Source: Arthrospiribacter ruber (GTDB lineage Bacteria; Bacteroidota; Bacteroidia; Cytophagales; Cyclobacteriaceae). Taken from it: 64,000 bases of DNA. This document shows positions 24,597 through 33,805 of the stretch, in pieces (position 1 is the first letter of the stretch; every line of letters begins with the position of its first letter). The stretch is taken from contig NZ_RPHB01000001.1 of the NCBI RefSeq assembly GCF_019343195.1, positions 558,001 through 622,000 of the forward strand, given 5' to 3'. A model generated the notes under the pieces. That model did no database searches. It was not told where the DNA came from and was given only the letters and a program-made list of their open reading frames with translations. Position numbers and translations under genes: made by a program.

Positions 24597-24843
24597 GCCT
24601 AAAATTCCCATCGCATTTATGCGGTGGTTTTTTGCCTTGTATAAGAGGGTAGGGGCTTCAGCCGAAAATATTTCGACTAAAGTCGCTAAGCATTCCCTTT
24701 CCGCCTCCGACCACCGGCTAAAGCACGGTGGAAATTAGTCAGCCATGTTCGAAGCATTTCCCTTCAGTCCCCAACTCATCAATTAATCAATTCCACAATT
24801 AAACCTTTTCCGCGCAAATAAAGCTTCGCTTTTGGATAAAAAT

Positions 24844-24944
24844 AAAGATCGGCCTTTCAGGCCTCGTGGTTGGTGGGTATGCCTTTAAATCCCAGACTTC
24901 CGTGAACTCCAGTCTGGGCTATCACAGGGCAGCCTTTCAGGCTT
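24844..24944. repeat. D repeat, copy 1
   Basis: About 100 bp with three inverted repeats: GGCC...GGCC, CCCAGACT...AGTCTGGG and AGCCT...AGGCT. Other copies: 32445-32549, 38513-38616, 38970-39070, 40846-40948. Occurs only between genes, so it is probably a structured intergenic element of the REP/MITE kind. Confidence 0.8.
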
Positions 24945-25404
24945 AAATATGCCTTCAATTAATGTTTTCCCAACTTCACTAATAACTAATAACTAATAAC
25001 TACTCACTATTCACTTTTTCATCCTTCCTCCTTCATCCTTTCTATATCCCTTCCCTGTTTTTGGCGAAAACCTTAATTCACCATTGACCTTCCTGCGGCC
25101 AAAAAATACCACCGCCATCATCCATAAATCCCTGGGTTACACCCAGGGCTATTCAAAGTTCGATCACTTCGTGATCAAAAGCACCCTTCATAGTTTTATG
25201 ATAAAAATGAATGAGCAAGTTTGAAAATTGGTCAGACCTTTTAACCTTTAACTCCTTTTTACTATTAACTTTTAACTACTCACTATTCACTAAAAACTAT
25301 TCACTATTTTCCTCCCGTATACGCCTCTTCTCATCCACGGCCCACCATCCTCTTTCCCGTATCCACTTACCCCTCAGCCGTGCAATGGCCTTTGATTTAC
25401 GATG

Positions 25405-25497
25405 ACCATGGGTTGCGGCGCATGATGGTTTGAGAAAATTAATGGTTGATTACGCGCCTTACCCATGGCTACCAACAGGCAGCCCCCTTGGGGCTTC
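25405..25497. repeat. E repeat, copy 1
   Basis: About 92 bp, second copy at 33306-33396. Outer inverted repeat ACCATGGGT...ACCCATGG, inner part GCGGCGC...GCGCC, and a tail CAGCCCCCTTGGGGCT. Confidence 0.8.
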
Positions 25498-26315
25498 TAA
25501 TTCAACCTTCCTCCATCATCCTTTTCATTTTACCCTTAACAACCTACCCTCATCAATTCATCAGTTAATCAATTACACAATTAAACTTTTTCCCCGCAGA
25601 AAAAGCTTCGCTTTGGATGGATGGTCAGAGGATAAATAATCTTAGAATGGGGCCAATTTTTGCCACGGAGTCACGGAGAAGCAGGGAAGGGGTTTGATGA
25701 ATTGGTTCGGTTGCCACCGCACTATTTGTACATGATGGAAAATTAGTTGATAAGTGCTTTTTAATCTAAAATCTTTAATCAACAATCTGAAATCTAATTG
25801 TGCCGTAGGCACATCCCATTGGTAACCAAATAACGCCAAAGATTCCCAACCGTCCTGTAGGGAGGGCCCATTAGGAACCGCAATCCGGTAGGAGTGCCGT
25901 AGGCACACCTCTGCGATCTTAAAAGGGCAATAATAGAATTTCGGCTATAGAATAAATAGTGAAGCATAAGAACCCTTCCTTTAATCTTTATTTTTCTTTG
26001 CGTGAAAAAAGCTCCCTCGTTTCCCACGGGATGACAAGGCAAAGCCTTCTTCTCTCTTGCCCGTCAAATTCGCTTAACGCTTAACGCTTAACGCTTAACG
26101 CTTAACATTTAACTCTTAATTTTTCACTCTTCACTAATAACTCTTCACTATTCACTTTTTCCTCCCTCATCCCTCACCCTTCATCCTTTTCATTTTACCC
26201 TTAACAACCTACCCTCATCAGTTAATCAATTAAACAATTCCACAATTAACCCTTAACTCCTTTTCACTAATCACTATTCACTCATAACTATTCATTCTTT
26301 CCTCCTTTTACGGCC

Positions 26316-27059
26316 TCAGTCCAAAAAAAGCAGTTTTTGAAGGAATGCAGTTTTTTTTCTGATTGAAACCTCGATCTCTGTGGAATCTTTCATCACCAAT
26401 ATCCCTCCCTTGCCACGACTGTAACTTTTGATGTAATCCAAGTTGATTAAATGTGAATTGTGAACTCTACAAAAATCATAATGGACTAAAATTTTCTCAA
26501 ATTCTTTGAGCGTTTTGGGTACAAGAAGTGGTGGGGAATTTTTGAAAAAAACCTTTGTATAGTTGATGTCACTTTCACAGCGGATGATGTCCTTGATGGA
26601 TATGAACTCAAAGCCATTGAGAGATGGAATGGCAAGTTTGGGATTTTTCTGGCCTGAACTGGAAAGGTTATGCAGCAGCAGATCATATTGGGATGGCACC
26701 GTAGATTTTACTTTGTCCATTGCTACCTGCAATTCATTGGGATCGATGGGTTTTAAGATGTAATCCACAGCACTGAATTTCAAAGCTTTCAAAGCAAACT
26801 GGTCAAAACCGGTGACAAAAATAGTTTTGAAATCTTTAAATGGACATTCTGACAAAATATCAAACCCTGATTCATCACCTAGTTTGATATCCAAAAAAAC
26901 CAAATCCGGCCTCAACGCGACAATCTTTTCAATTGCTGTTGATTTTGATGTAGCAGTTCCCACAACTTCTGCCAACTCTGAAAACGACTTGTTGATGGTA
27001 TCAGTCAACAAATCCAAACAGTGTGATTCGTCATCTACTAAAAATGTCTTGATTTTCAC
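26316..27059 (-). CDS. LytTR response regulator
   Basis: 247 aa from GTG at 27059; the upstream extension would lie inside the kinase gene. An N-terminal receiver domain has Asp9/Asp10 and phosphoacceptor Asp57 (VFLDIKLGD), the conserved Thr in FVTGFD and Lys in ILKPIDP. The C-terminal LytTR DNA-binding domain (about 145-245) contains ISIKDIIRCESDINYTKVFF, KTLKEFEKIL and FCRVHNSHLINLDYIKSY. It binds DNA by a beta-strand wing and is typically phosphorylated by the LytS-type kinase encoded just upstream. The two genes overlap by the sequence GTGA, so synthesis is coupled. The regulon is unknown. Confidence 0.9.
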   Translation of the reverse strand: MKIKTFLVDDESHCLDLLTDTINKSFSELAEVVGTATSKSTAIEKIVALRPDLVFLDIKLGDESGFDILSECPFKDFKTIFVTGFDQFALKALKFSAVDYILKPIDPNELQVAMDKVKSTVPSQYDLLLHNLSSSGQKNPKLAIPSLNGFEFISIKDIIRCESDINYTKVFFKNSPPLLVPKTLKEFEKILVHYDFCRVHNSHLINLDYIKSYSRGKGGILVMKDSTEIEVSIRKKTAFLQKLLFLD

Positions 27060-28894
27060 GGTTCTTCGAGGATATAGGGCAATACCATGTTCACTTGAGT
27101 GCCCGGTTGACAATTTATAAAATCCAATCCAGTTTTGGTATGGGTCAATTTGCTGATGATGTCAAGCCGCTCTTTGATCAACCTGGTTCCATAAGACTTT
27201 CCATCTTTTGGTTGTTTGGATTCAGAAAACCCTTTACCGTTATCCAATATGGTACAGATCAGGTTTGCTTCCTGCTTTTCAATCTGGACTCTAATTTTTC
27301 CGTTCTCAGCATCGTTTCCGAAGCCATGCCAAATGGCATTTTCTATCAAAGGCTGTAAAATCATCGGCGGAATCAGCACTTGGTCGGGATTGATTTCAGC
27401 TGACAAGTGGATTTCATAGGTAAAGCTGTTATTGAGTCTGCCCCGTTCCAGATCCAAATACGCGCGCAATGCCTTCAAATCTTCATTCAATGTGATGTAA
27501 TTTTCTTGGGAATTTTCAAGTGTACCCCGCATCAATGAAGCAAATTTCCCTAAATAAAAATCAGCGTCATTCAAGCGCTCTTTCTTGATATAATCACGAA
27601 TGGCATTTAATGAATTAAAAATAAAATGAGGATTCATTTGTAAGCGATGGAATTTCAGGTTGGTCTCCGCAACATATGCTTTGAATATTTCATGCTTATG
27701 CGCCAATTGGGCCTTCCTTTTCTTCTGGATAACCATAATAAAACCAAAGGCTGCCAACAGAATGAACCCTGAATTGGCTATGGCAATGTTTTTTATTTGA
27801 CGTTGGAATTCCAATTCATTCCTGATCAACTCATAATTTTTTTCAGCTTCATAGCGTTCTTCTAACCGGGCATTTTCTACCCTCTTTTCTTCCCCGATTA
27901 TGGAGTCCCTCAGTGAGATGTAATTGGTGTAATTTGTCAGGGCCTGTTGAAAATCACCTTTTTCTCTGTCAATTCTTGCGCGGTAATCATAGGCTTCCAT
28001 TTCCCATTTCTTAGAACCGAACTCATTAGCCAAGAAAAGTGATTTATCATTATGTCTATAAGCCTGTTCAAAATCACCTAACTTGGCATAAATCAATGAA
28101 AGTTGGTTGGAAGACAAGGTTAGAAGATCCTTATTGTTTGAGGCTTCTGACCAGGTATTTACCTTAAGGCCATATTTCAAGGCTTTTTCATATTCTTCCA
28201 GCTTGGTATACCCTGTACATTTAAGTGAATACAGGTGGTGTTCGGAAAATTCATTTTTTGATTCCAGTGATTTCTCCAATCCCAAATCAATAAAATAAAA
28301 AGAAGAGTCATAATGGTCCAGACCCATATAGGAACTTGACAGGTTGATGTAGGTAAATATTTCCTCTTGGATTTGGGGAGTGGATTGTAACATTACCAGT
28401 TTCTTTTTCAAGAAGAAAACTCCCTGCCTGAATTCTTTCAATTCATTGTGTGCGGCAGCAATGTTGCCATATAGGGCAGCCATGTACAGCTGATTACCCA
28501 TTTTTTCAGCATATTTCAATGATTCAAGCCAATATTGCACTGCCAAATTATAATTGGAAAGGTAGTAGTTCACATTCCCCATGTTTTTAAAGGCATCGGC
28601 TTTGGTCTTGTTCACGTCCGTAGATTGGGCTATATCAAGTGCTTCTTTGGCATAAAACTCTGCTTTGCGTACATCGGAATAAATGTAGGTTTGGCCAATC
28701 TGCACCAACACCCTCACCTTTGTGGTGTCGTGTAAGTCCCTGCTTTCAAGTATATTTTGGAGAGAATCCAAGGTGGAAGTTTGGGCAAAGACTTGACAAT
28801 TGGCCATCAAATTAATTCCAGCAAAAGACAACAACAGGAAAAAAGAAAATGAAATTGAATTTCTACTGAAATAAACTGGATAAAGGGAAGTCAT
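27056..28894 (-). CDS. TPR-containing LytS/YpdA-type sensor histidine kinase
   Basis: 612 aa. An N-terminal signal peptide (hydrophobic segment ending at about residue 38) is followed by TPR repeats (about 45-345) facing the periplasm, a coiled-coil-like stretch, one membrane helix near residues 370-390, and a His_kinase domain with QMNPHFIFNSL (His423), then a GHKL ATPase with ENAIWHGF (N box) and DNGKGF (G1). The kinase phosphorylates the LytTR partner. The TPR sensor suggests detection of a peptide or envelope component. Operon of two genes reading leftward; a 272-bp gap to the next gene holds no other feature. Confidence 0.9.
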   Translation of the reverse strand: MTSLYPVYFSRNSISFSFFLLLSFAGINLMANCQVFAQTSTLDSLQNILESRDLHDTTKVRVLVQIGQTYIYSDVRKAEFYAKEALDIAQSTDVNKTKADAFKNMGNVNYYLSNYNLAVQYWLESLKYAEKMGNQLYMAALYGNIAAAHNELKEFRQGVFFLKKKLVMLQSTPQIQEEIFTYINLSSSYMGLDHYDSSFYFIDLGLEKSLESKNEFSEHHLYSLKCTGYTKLEEYEKALKYGLKVNTWSEASNNKDLLTLSSNQLSLIYAKLGDFEQAYRHNDKSLFLANEFGSKKWEMEAYDYRARIDREKGDFQQALTNYTNYISLRDSIIGEEKRVENARLEERYEAEKNYELIRNELEFQRQIKNIAIANSGFILLAAFGFIMVIQKKRKAQLAHKHEIFKAYVAETNLKFHRLQMNPHFIFNSLNAIRDYIKKERLNDADFYLGKFASLMRGTLENSQENYITLNEDLKALRAYLDLERGRLNNSFTYEIHLSAEINPDQVLIPPMILQPLIENAIWHGFGNDAENGKIRVQIEKQEANLICTILDNGKGFSESKQPKDGKSYGTRLIKERLDIISKLTHTKTGLDFINCQPGTQVNMVLPYILEEP

Positions 28895-29165
28895 AAAAAC
28901 TAAAATAGGTTGATAAAATTGATTTAGCTAAAATCAAACTACTTTTTTATGAATATAAGTATCATTTTTTAAAGTACAAAAAATAATTTAAACCCAACGT
29001 ACAATAATGTTTTTCCACAGTTAATAATTCTAGGTTTAATCTGATCTAATTTCTTAATAGATTTAAAATCAGCACAATTAGCTTATATATTAATGGATAG
29101 TTTTTTTGACCGAAGACTTAAAAATGACGCTTCAACTGAAATTTATAACCTAAAAAAATTCTATT

Positions 29166-29765
29166 ATGAAAAACTATTTGGTTTACTCATTGATTTGCAT
29201 GCTTCTCCTCACTTCATGCAGCAAAAAAATTGATGCAACTAACGAGCGAACGCTCCACCTTTCTGTGCAAAAAATGTCAGCTTCTATGAATGAAGATCAA
29301 CAGGAAGAGTTTATGGATGCTCTTCAGACTGTAGGGTTCCATTACTTGTTTGAAGGTGAAGATGCCATGTTTAAAGCGCTTCATAAAAAAACCGCAAAAC
29401 AGATCATTCAATACGCCAAAAAAATCGAAGAAGAAGATGAAGTTGAATTATTCGCTTCAAGTCAAAGATTGGATGCTACAGACATGCATACACTGATCGG
29501 TTCGATAGAAGCATCTTCTAAAAAATTATCCTGGAGCGAACGGAATGATTTTGAGAATGCGCTCCAATTTATGCAACAGACTTATATGTATAATGAATCA
29601 GAAAGTAGGTTCCTAAGGAGGTTTCATAACAAAACACCAGGAGAGATAATCAATGAAGCCAATAAAATTGCCGGAAATTCCCCGATGAAATCCTCCCGCA
29701 GTGCTATATGGGATATTCCCAATAAGGAAAAAAAAGCAACTGTCAAAAAGAAACCTTGGGAATAA
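29166..29765 (+). CDS. putative lipoprotein (DUF6694-like repeats)
   Basis: 199 aa with lipoprotein signal peptide (LLLTSCSKK, Cys18). Two repeats of about 70 residues: each has a run of S/M, then EE/ND.FE.AL, and ends HNKT/HKKT followed by IIN/QEANKI and QIIQYAKKI, matching the pattern of the small DUF6694 family. No enzymatic motif. Probably anchored in the outer or inner membrane, facing the periplasm. It starts a plus-strand group with two membrane proteins, 54 bp ahead of the next gene. Confidence 0.65.
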   Translation: MKNYLVYSLICMLLLTSCSKKIDATNERTLHLSVQKMSASMNEDQQEEFMDALQTVGFHYLFEGEDAMFKALHKKTAKQIIQYAKKIEEEDEVELFASSQRLDATDMHTLIGSIEASSKKLSWSERNDFENALQFMQQTYMYNESESRFLRRFHNKTPGEIINEANKIAGNSPMKSSRSAIWDIPNKEKKATVKKKPWE

Positions 29766-29818
29766 TGTTCCTCTGACTTCAAATATCCTATCATCAAACC
29801 ATCTCTAAATACTTTATC

Positions 29819-30490
29819 ATGGAAAATCAAAACATACCTAAACCTATTGCAGCTGCCAGCACAGCTTCAACAGCTACCATTGCCGACGAGGTAAAGAATT
29901 TCTACAAAAATGATTTCAAAAATCTATTTATCACCGTTCTAACCAATCCCATAGACGGGATTTACAAAATTTTCAAAAACCCCGGTTCTGCTGCTTATAA
30001 GAACTCTTTGATTTTGTATAGTTCTGTTTTTGTGTTCTTTTTGGTTGGAATTTATATTCTTGTAGGTGAAGGAAGGAAAAGTTTGGAGTTTATGGACTTT
30101 ATGAAACTTAGCCTCATTCCCATAATCTTCATGTTTACCATTAGCCTTTTGGCTTTTGGTATAAAATCAATTTCAGGAAAACCGGATTTTAAAAATGAAC
30201 TTCAAACCGGAGCGATTTCAGGTATTCCTGTGGCTTTATTGGTTCCAGTACTTTTCATTATAAAAACCACAAATTCAATAGAAAATATCTTTGCTTTGAC
30301 ACGGTTTCCCACTGAGATGGGGATTTTTGGCTTTATCTTCCTTCTTTATCTGATTTTGATGTTTATCAATGTCTTCCAACAGTCCCTGAAAGCTTCGGGT
30401 ACCAAAGATGCCATTGCATGGTACATTTCCCCCCTTGCCATATTTGCAGCCTTTTACATCACTGTCAAAGTCATCCAAGGCATCTTTTGA
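29819..30490 (+). CDS. Yip1-like integral membrane protein
   Basis: 223 aa with five predicted membrane helices after a soluble N-terminus (about 45 residues, including KNLFITVLTNPIDGIYKIFKNPG, a conserved amphipathic segment of Yip1-type proteins). The helices are Leu/Ile/Val/Phe-rich with Gly. Function unknown. Same direction as the lipoprotein gene before it and the small membrane protein after it, so likely one transcript. Confidence 0.6.
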   Translation: MENQNIPKPIAAASTASTATIADEVKNFYKNDFKNLFITVLTNPIDGIYKIFKNPGSAAYKNSLILYSSVFVFFLVGIYILVGEGRKSLEFMDFMKLSLIPIIFMFTISLLAFGIKSISGKPDFKNELQTGAISGIPVALLVPVLFIIKTTNSIENIFALTRFPTEMGIFGFIFLLYLILMFINVFQQSLKASGTKDAIAWYISPLAIFAAFYITVKVIQGIF

Positions 30491-30530
30491 TAAAAAATCA
30501 TAAATAACTTCAAACTACAAAATAAAATTT

Positions 30531-30743
30531 ATGGGAGTTTTCTTAGTAATCGGAGGCATCGCACTTGCCTATTTTGGTTTTAAAAAGAAAAGTGCTTTTG
30601 GACAAAAGCCTGTGGGTCAAATGTCAATGAATGAAGTCCAAAATGCCGGTTGTAGCGGATATTTTAAGATGATGATGATAGTAGGTGGAATTGGACTTGC
30701 TTTGGTTGGGCTGATTTTCATGGCAATGGATTCCTGGATGTAA
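30531..30743 (+). CDS. small membrane protein
   Basis: 70 aa with two membrane helices: GVFLVIGGIALAYFGF near the N-terminus, and MMMIVGGIGLALVGLIFMAM near the C-terminus, joined by a polar loop containing a single Cys. No family recognised. It begins 40 bp after the preceding gene. Confidence 0.6.
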   Translation: MGVFLVIGGIALAYFGFKKKSAFGQKPVGQMSMNEVQNAGCSGYFKMMMIVGGIGLALVGLIFMAMDSWM

Positions 30744-30894
30744 AGGGAAGAAACGCCACTCGTATCATCGGTCTGGATAAAAATAAATGCCGAGTGCTGT
30801 CCAAGTAGATGCAAAGCCAATGGTTTTGCATCTACTAAGTGGAAAATTAATAAGAATTTAAAGAGAATACCAACACTAACTAAAAAGCTAAAGG

Positions 30895-30984
30895 ATGAAA
30901 TACCTGGTTTGCATACTGTTTATACTTCTTTTTTCAAACGGATTGAGTTTTGCTCAACAGGAAAATACAGATCAAAACGTCTAA
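30895..30984 (+). CDS. possible short secreted peptide
   Basis: 29 aa, ATG 30895, mostly a signal peptide (KYLVCILFILLFSNGLSFAQQ with a cleavage-like AQ site) and a 7-residue tail. Either a leader remnant of a deleted secreted protein or a real small peptide. Kept because the signal sequence is well formed and it lies directly ahead of two lipoprotein genes. Confidence 0.35.
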   Translation: MKYLVCILFILLFSNGLSFAQQENTDQNV

Positions 30985-31002
30985 AATCAGTAAAAAAATC
31001 GC

Positions 31003-31608
31003 ATGATGAAAAAAATACAGAATTATTTAATAACACTATTGCTATTATTTATTATGTCGGGATGTGTCAATGAAGATGACAATCCGCTGAACAATTTAAA
31101 CAATTATTTTACCTTCAAAATCGACAATAGGGATGTAGAATTTAAGGGGTTGGGTATTGGTATGATAGGAAGTGGAGAAATTGAAGGAACAAATGCCCAT
31201 TCGTTTGCCCTTTCGGCCTTGAAATCGCTGAATTCAACAGATGATAACAACTTCTTTTTTTTGTCTTTTGCCGATGAATCTCCAGATCTTCGGTTAAACC
31301 ATACCTACAGCTTCAATTATGAATCCCTCTATGTAGACCCTGACGTGGATCCAGATGGCTGGGCACTGGCCAACGTCGGCTTTGTAACCTACTATGTAGA
31401 TGACAATGGGGTACAATATACCGCTACGCCGATCTCAGATTACGATTCCTATGGCAAATCTACCGAATATACGGTGCGGTTTACTTCCATCAATACCACT
31501 TCAGTGGAAGGGATTTTTTCAGGTAAGTTCTACAATGACGAATTTGATCAAATGGTCACCATCACCGATGGAAGATTTCGGTTGTTCAATGCTTTAGGCA
31601 TGGGATAA
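31003..31608 (+). CDS. putative lipoprotein, beta-rich
   Basis: 201 aa. Signal with lipobox IMSGC (Cys21), followed by acidic residues at the +2 to +5 positions (VNEDD). The mature protein is strand-rich with repeated F.F/Y.V patterns and ends in an ITDGRFRLF strand. The ends ITDG.F and ISEG.F are shared with the proteins at 31672 and 57858, so the three are probably a family of secreted beta-sandwich lipoproteins (DUF6252-like). ATG at 31006 is an alternative start. Confidence 0.65.
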   Translation: MMKKIQNYLITLLLLFIMSGCVNEDDNPLNNLNNYFTFKIDNRDVEFKGLGIGMIGSGEIEGTNAHSFALSALKSLNSTDDNNFFFLSFADESPDLRLNHTYSFNYESLYVDPDVDPDGWALANVGFVTYYVDDNGVQYTATPISDYDSYGKSTEYTVRFTSINTTSVEGIFSGKFYNDEFDQMVTITDGRFRLFNALGMG

Positions 31609-31671
31609 ACCTTCTTTTTTTGTCACAAAATTTCAAAATAAACCTTCAACTTCAATTCCAATCAATTTGAT

Positions 31672-32193
31672 ATGAAAACCTATCTTCATTATTTCTTAAT
31701 TTCATGCTTTCTCCTTTTGCTTTCCTGTTCTGAAGATTCAGCGTTCAGTGATATGGACTATCACTTAAAAATGAAAATAAATGGCGTAGAAAGAGCTTAC
31801 GAGACCGGTACCATGCAACTTACCAACGTGCGGGACGGAGGTACCACCTATTACCAACTGAATATCATTGGACTTGATGATACCTTTGGCAGAATAGATG
31901 TAACGGTCAATGACGCAAAGCCAATAGCAGCTGGTGTTTTTAATTCTGAAAACCTAAATCCAGCAGCTGATACACCTATGGCTGGTTTGATGGTCAACGA
32001 GGAAGGTGGTTTTACAAATGTTTACGCGAACTATTTTGGCACAGGTTTCCCCAATCATGGTGCCGTAGTCAATATCCCCGAATACAACCAAACTTTTGTG
32101 GCCGGGACCTTTTCGGGAAAAATATCTTTGCGTGGCAATGACGAGGTGTTGACCATTTCGGAGGGTACATTTAAAGTGCGAAGACCGAACTAA
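31672..32193 (+). CDS. putative lipoprotein, beta-rich
   Basis: 173 aa. Lipobox LLSCS (Cys19). The mature domain starts YHLKMKINGVERAYE and closes VLTISEGTFKVRRPN, the same begin/end pattern as the neighbours at 31003 and 57858 (KVNGV.K.F ... ITDGEF). Function unknown. It follows the 31003 gene by 63 bp. Confidence 0.65.
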   Translation: MKTYLHYFLISCFLLLLSCSEDSAFSDMDYHLKMKINGVERAYETGTMQLTNVRDGGTTYYQLNIIGLDDTFGRIDVTVNDAKPIAAGVFNSENLNPAADTPMAGLMVNEEGGFTNVYANYFGTGFPNHGAVVNIPEYNQTFVAGTFSGKISLRGNDEVLTISEGTFKVRRPN

Positions 32194-32833
32194 CCCAAGC
32201 TCCTCTCTTGATGAGAGGAGGTTTTATTATTTTTTCCAGCCCTTGTTAGTATAATACTCCCCATTTGTTGGACTAAAAGTGAAAAGGGGCTCTTTTGATA
32301 TAATCCGGATTTACAATACATTTTGATGAATTATATAAACGCAGCACAAACGCCAATCCTGTCCTACCAAAACCGACAGACCAAGGTGTAGCCCTGGGAT
32401 TATGGTATAGTGGTGGGTATTGTAAGGTCTGAAGGCCGTCCTAAAAAAGATCGGCCCTTCAGGCCTCCGGCTCGGTGGGTATTCCTTTAGAAATCCCAGA
32501 CTTCCATAAATTCCAGTCTGGGCTATCACAGGACAGCCTTTCAGGCTTTAACACGCAGCCAACCAAGGCTAACCTCACTTCATTATTCAGTGTTCGATAT
32601 TCAATGTTCGAAATTCGGAATTATCCATGAAGGAAAAGTGACAACCAAATTTAGGCAAAAACACCTTTTCACTCTTCACTACTCACTATCCACTATTCAC
32701 TCTTCACTCTTCACTCTTCACTCTTCACTAATCACTAATCACTCTTCACTCTTCACTATTCACTATTCACTATTCACTCTTCACTTTTCACTTTTCACTA
32801 ATAACTTTTCACTCTTCACTAATAACTATACAC
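32194..32833. repeat. intergenic repeats
   Basis: 640 bp without a gene. It holds a D repeat (32445-32549) preceded by a related GGCCGTCC run, a short hairpin terminator CCTCTCTTGATGAGAGG at about 32201-32221 after the lipoprotein gene, and about 170 bp of low-complexity 'ttcactcttcact' (32665-32835). Confidence 0.75.
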
Positions 32834-33244
32834 TCACTTTCCCTTCCTAAAGTCCATACTCACTGAATTGATACAGTATCGGATGCCGCCCTGGTCTTTG
32901 GGACCGTCGGGAAATCTATGCCCAAGATGGCTTCCGCATTTGGCGCAAAGGATTTCTTCCCGGATCATAAAATGGGAATAATCCATCTGAACTTCAATGG
33001 CTTCCTTCCGCACAGGTTCGGTGAAGGAAGGCCAACCACAACCACTGTCATATTTGGCAGAGGAATGAAATATCTCGTTGCCACAGGCCTTGCACTCATA
33101 GATGCCGGTATCTTTATTGAGGTAATATTTGCCTGTAAAAGGCCGCTCGGTGCCTTTCTCCCTCAGTACATGGTAACTGTCTGGGTCCAGCTTGTCCCTC
33201 CATTCTTTTTCCTCTTTTTCCAGTGGGTATTTTTTTTCGCTCAT
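32834..33244 (-). CDS. msrB: peptide-methionine (R)-S-oxide reductase
   Basis: 136 aa, single-domain MsrB, cytosolic. It reduces methionine-R-sulfoxide in proteins with thioredoxin. Two zinc CXXC pairs are visible (Cys51/54 and Cys100/103), the GCGWPSF motif (residues 68-74) and the catalytic RYCINSVSM with Cys124. Length and motif order are normal. It stands alone between repeat-filled gaps, transcribed leftward. Confidence 0.95.
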   Translation of the reverse strand: MSEKKYPLEKEEKEWRDKLDPDSYHVLREKGTERPFTGKYYLNKDTGIYECKACGNEIFHSSAKYDSGCGWPSFTEPVRKEAIEVQMDYSHFMIREEILCAKCGSHLGHRFPDGPKDQGGIRYCINSVSMDFRKGK

Positions 33245-33805
33245 GTTGTTCTGCTGTTTTATTGAATAAACCCATTTAGCCTCTTATGGTTCGTAAATTA
33301 CTATTACCATGGGTTGCGGCGCAAAACGGTTTGTGAAAATTAATGGTTGATTACGCGCCTTACCCATGGCTACCAATAGGCAGCCCCCTTGGGGCTAATA
33401 ATACACCATAGCCGATCTCCTCTGTCTGTGTCCTCATAGATCGAAACAATACCAGTTTGGGTTTTGCACCGCCCCGGTCTGTGTCTCCACAGGCCGGAAT
33501 ATTACCTGTTTTGATAGTATAATGTTCTGCGAGAACTCGTAACATGGCTTTGGCCTTTTAATCCCTACAATATAACCACAGATGGCACAGATCTACACAG
33601 ATAAAGCTGGATGTTTCACGTTGTTCAACATGACAAGGCAAAGCCTTCTTCTCTCTTGCCCATCAATTTCGCTTAACGCTTAACATTTAACCCTTAACTC
33701 CTTTTCACTATTCACTCTTCACTATTCACTCTTCACTTTTCACTAATAACTACTCACTCTTCACTTTTTCCTCCCTCATCCCTCATCCTTCCTCCTTCAT
33801 CCTTT
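33245..33805. repeat. intergenic repeats
   Basis: 560 bp with no gene: an E repeat at 33306-33396, low-complexity 'ttcact' DNA at about 33700-33790, and the motif CGCTTAACGCTTAAC at about 33667, which also occurs in the 26.07-kb tandem. Confidence 0.75.

Larger units (their letters stand above)
24597..26315. repeat. repeat-rich intergenic region
   Basis: 1.7 kb without a supported gene. It holds a D repeat (24844-24944), an E repeat (25405-25497), tandem CGCTTAA units (26071-26106, five copies), low-complexity 'ttcactattcact' tracts (about 24990-25060, 25245-25310, 26110-26300) and the stock phrase CAGGCTTTAAA-type pyrimidine runs. Open frames in it are accidental. Confidence 0.8.

Noticed and set aside
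26071-26106. Origin or iteron-like role for the CGCTTAA tandem
   Set aside because: Five short units in a repeat-filled gap with no replication gene nearby; the same motif occurs singly at 33667.
32590-32850. 86-codon frame in 'ttcact' DNA
   Set aside because: Low-complexity Ser/Leu/Thr repeat from tandem-like intergenic DNA.
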